DNA of 64,000 nt from positions 184,987 through 248,986 of the forward strand of contig NZ_FOVU01000004.1 of NCBI RefSeq assembly GCF_900115265.1, written 5' to 3'. The position numbers and the translations under genes are program-made. Below are positions 62,458 through 64,000 of this stretch, in pieces; position 1 is the stretch's first letter, and the number at the start of each line of letters is the position of its first letter. The notes beneath the pieces are model-generated. The model searched no databases, was not told the origin of the DNA, and worked only from the letters and a program-made list of their open reading frames with translations. Source of the stretch: Bradyrhizobium sp. Ghvi (GTDB taxonomy: Bacteria > Pseudomonadota > Alphaproteobacteria > Rhizobiales > Xanthobacteraceae).

Positions 62458-63609
62458 ATGGACCAGATCCGCGTCTGCACCCACGCAGGACCAGGCTCGG
62501 AGCCCGTCATCCGCACCGTGCCCTGGCCGAAGGTCGGTCGCAAAGGTGCGCTGATCAAGATCGGCGCGTGCGGCGTCTGCGGGACCGATTTGCATATCCT
62601 GAAAGGTCACTGGCCGAAGCCGCTGCCCTGGCCGTTCACGCTCGGGCATGAGCTCGGCGGCGTCATCGTCGAATGCGGCGACGAATTCACCGAAGACTTC
62701 ATGAGCAAGCCGCTCGAGGTCGGATCGAAAGTGATGATCCCGCCGCTGATGCCCTGCGGCCGCTGCTATTACTGCGTCCATTATCCGCTAGTGGCCAACA
62801 AATGCCTGACGCCTGTTTATTACGGCCGCTATCTCGGCTTCGACATGGCGCCGCACATGTGGGGCGGCTGGGCCGAATATGTCTATGTCGATCTCGACAT
62901 GCTGCCGGGCACCAAGATCTACAAATTGCCCGATGACATGTCGCTGCGGCTGGGTGCGCTGTCGGAGCCGCTGACCTCGTGCATCCGCGCCTTCAACCGC
63001 GCCGCGCGGGCCGGTGGTTTCAGCTGGGGCGATACGGTCGTGATCCAGGGCTCTGGCCCGATCGGCATTTTGGCGGTCGCGGCGGCGAGAGAGATGGGGG
63101 CAGGGCGCGTGATCTGCGTCGGTGCGCCGGAGGAGCCGCGCCTCAAGCTTGCGCGCGAGTTCGGTGCGGAGGCGTCCGTGAACATCGAAGAGCTGAAATC
63201 GCCGCAGGAGCGTATCGCGCGGGTCCGTGCGATCGTCGGCGGTTTCGGGGCCGATCTCGTGATGGACTGCTCAGGCCATCCGACCGCCGGCCCCGAAGGC
63301 ATCGAGATGCTGCGCGATGGCGGCACCTATGTCGAGATGGGGCAGTTCACCGACGCCGGTTCGATCGACACCTCCTGGCATCGCATCTGCACCAAGGATC
63401 TCAACGTGCTGGGATCCTGGGGCTTCACCGGCAACGATCTGCCGCTCGGCGTTGACATGCTCTACCGCACGGCGAACAAATATCCCTGGCTGAAGATGCA
63501 GACGATCTATCCGTTCACGGAAGCGGGCGTTGCGCAGGCGGTGAAGGACGCGATGGCGATGAAGACGGTGAAATCGACGATCGTGCCGTGGCCGGAATTG
63601 GTGAACTAG
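62458..63609 (+). CDS. Zinc-dependent alcohol dehydrogenase family protein
   Basis: 383-residue medium-chain dehydrogenase. The catalytic zinc ligands are Cys in GACGVCGTDLHILKGH near 36 and His in FTLGHELGG near 64, with Asp/Glu after. The structural zinc lobe has Cys in MPCGRCYYCVHYPLVANKC near 100-118. The NAD(P) site is VIQGSGPIGILAVAAA near 198-213. The substrate is unknown. GAGGA precedes the ATG at 62458. It is followed directly by a DUF5680 gene. Confidence 0.92.
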   Translation: MDQIRVCTHAGPGSEPVIRTVPWPKVGRKGALIKIGACGVCGTDLHILKGHWPKPLPWPFTLGHELGGVIVECGDEFTEDFMSKPLEVGSKVMIPPLMPCGRCYYCVHYPLVANKCLTPVYYGRYLGFDMAPHMWGGWAEYVYVDLDMLPGTKIYKLPDDMSLRLGALSEPLTSCIRAFNRAARAGGFSWGDTVVIQGSGPIGILAVAAAREMGAGRVICVGAPEEPRLKLAREFGAEASVNIEELKSPQERIARVRAIVGGFGADLVMDCSGHPTAGPEGIEMLRDGGTYVEMGQFTDAGSIDTSWHRICTKDLNVLGSWGFTGNDLPLGVDMLYRTANKYPWLKMQTIYPFTEAGVAQAVKDAMAMKTVKSTIVPWPELVN

Positions 63610-63612
63610 GCG

Positions 63613-64000
63613 ATGCCGTCCATTACTCACGATCTCGCGGCATTTCTGGTCGAGGCCAAGCGGCGCACCTATGCGGGCCTCGACGACGGTGCGACCGTGG
63701 CCACGCCGTTGCTCGCCGGCTCCAAGCAGCTCGAGCATCGCGCGCCGCCTTACGCCTATCGCGATATCTATTTCGGGATGGGCTTCTTCGTCGGCCAGGA
63801 GAGCGTGTCGCGGGATGACCGAGTCATCTGGTCGATGAGCTACAGCGGCGGTGTTCGCGCGGACATCGCGGATCGGGACACTCTTCTCGCAACTTACAAA
63901 TTCCTGCGGCAGGCGCTGCTGGCAATCCCCATCGATAAGCCCTTTCGGGGACCGCGCCTGTTCGAGCAGGCGGCCATGATCTATCGCAATGAGAGTGAGG
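63613..64000 (+). CDS. DUF5680 domain protein, partial at the right edge
   Basis: The frame from ATG 63613 stays open to base 64000, so only the first 129 codons are seen. It reads SITHDLAAFLVEAKRRTYAGLDDGATVATPLLAGSKQLEHR, then YAYRDIYFGMGFFVGQESVSRDDRVIWSMSYSGGV and FRGPRLFEQ, a pattern of the DUF5680 family of small proteins of unknown function. It starts 3 bases after the stop of the dehydrogenase gene and may be co-transcribed with it. Confidence 0.7.
   Translation, partial: MPSITHDLAAFLVEAKRRTYAGLDDGATVATPLLAGSKQLEHRAPPYAYRDIYFGMGFFVGQESVSRDDRVIWSMSYSGGVRADIADRDTLLATYKFLRQALLAIPIDKPFRGPRLFEQAAMIYRNESE

Overview
The window looks like a chromosomal segment of a Bradyrhizobium-type alphaproteobacterium. 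Supporting signs are the high GC content, a usg-like gene beside a CIRCE-regulated groESL pair, a DUF3126 gene, many oligopeptide and polyamine-type ABC transporters, and dense intergenic palindromes of the 'GTCATTCCGGGG...CCCCGGAATGAC' and 'GTAGGGTGG...CCACCCTAC' kinds. Species cannot be fixed from sequence alone. About 60 protein genes, one tRNA-Leu(UAA) gene, one clear pseudogene and more than a dozen palindromic repeats are supported.

Layout. 1-2600: a less GC-rich, probably acquired edge holding the start of a transposase that runs off the left side and an unusual acyl-CoA dehydrogenase. 2640-5395: groES-groEL (minus) with terminator, RpoH-like promoter and CIRCE operator, then usg. 5500-9000: a cupin protein with a histone-like tail, a nucleoside permease and an MFS exporter. 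9000-14062: a minus-strand set reading ATP-grasp, alpha-E, transglutaminase-like protease, Anbu proteasome-like peptidase and a short-chain dehydrogenase. 14341-19312: molybdopterin-binding CinA-like protein, xanthine phosphoribosyltransferase, an unknown protein, a MetE-like protein, a broken glutathione transferase, a DsbA-fold isomerase and a quinone reductase. 19423-31696: a crotonase, then a peptide uptake and degradation block (amidase, M20, M81/MlrC, fused dipeptide ABC ATPase, two permeases, second M20 enzyme, divergent binding protein).

31900-46700: two GT-C-type membrane proteins, a Bcr/CflA exporter, tRNA-Leu, a lipoprotein, two FAD monooxygenases, a zinc-finger protein, a hydrolase, cysE and several unknown membrane proteins. 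46800-51400: small membrane proteins, a gamma-carbonic anhydrase, a PAS sensor without output domain, an Rmf/CrpP-like small protein and small secreted proteins. 51639-57506: a PotABCD-like importer with an Asp/Glu-type racemase, divergent from a GntR/FCD regulator. 57558-64000: a LapG-like periplasmic cysteine protease, a double PilZ protein, another MFS protein, a threonine dehydratase-like enzyme, a zinc alcohol dehydrogenase and a partial DUF5680 protein at the right edge.

The most interesting system is the Anbu operon. It pairs a proteasome-like Thr protease with a Cys protease, an alpha-E protein and an ATP-grasp ligase, a combination that suggests making and removing an unknown peptide tag. 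Next come three CIRCE-like repeats spaced exactly 87 bp apart upstream of groES, a leader hairpin that could hide the ribosome site of an efflux gene, and several cases where palindromic repeats sit inside operons or genes.
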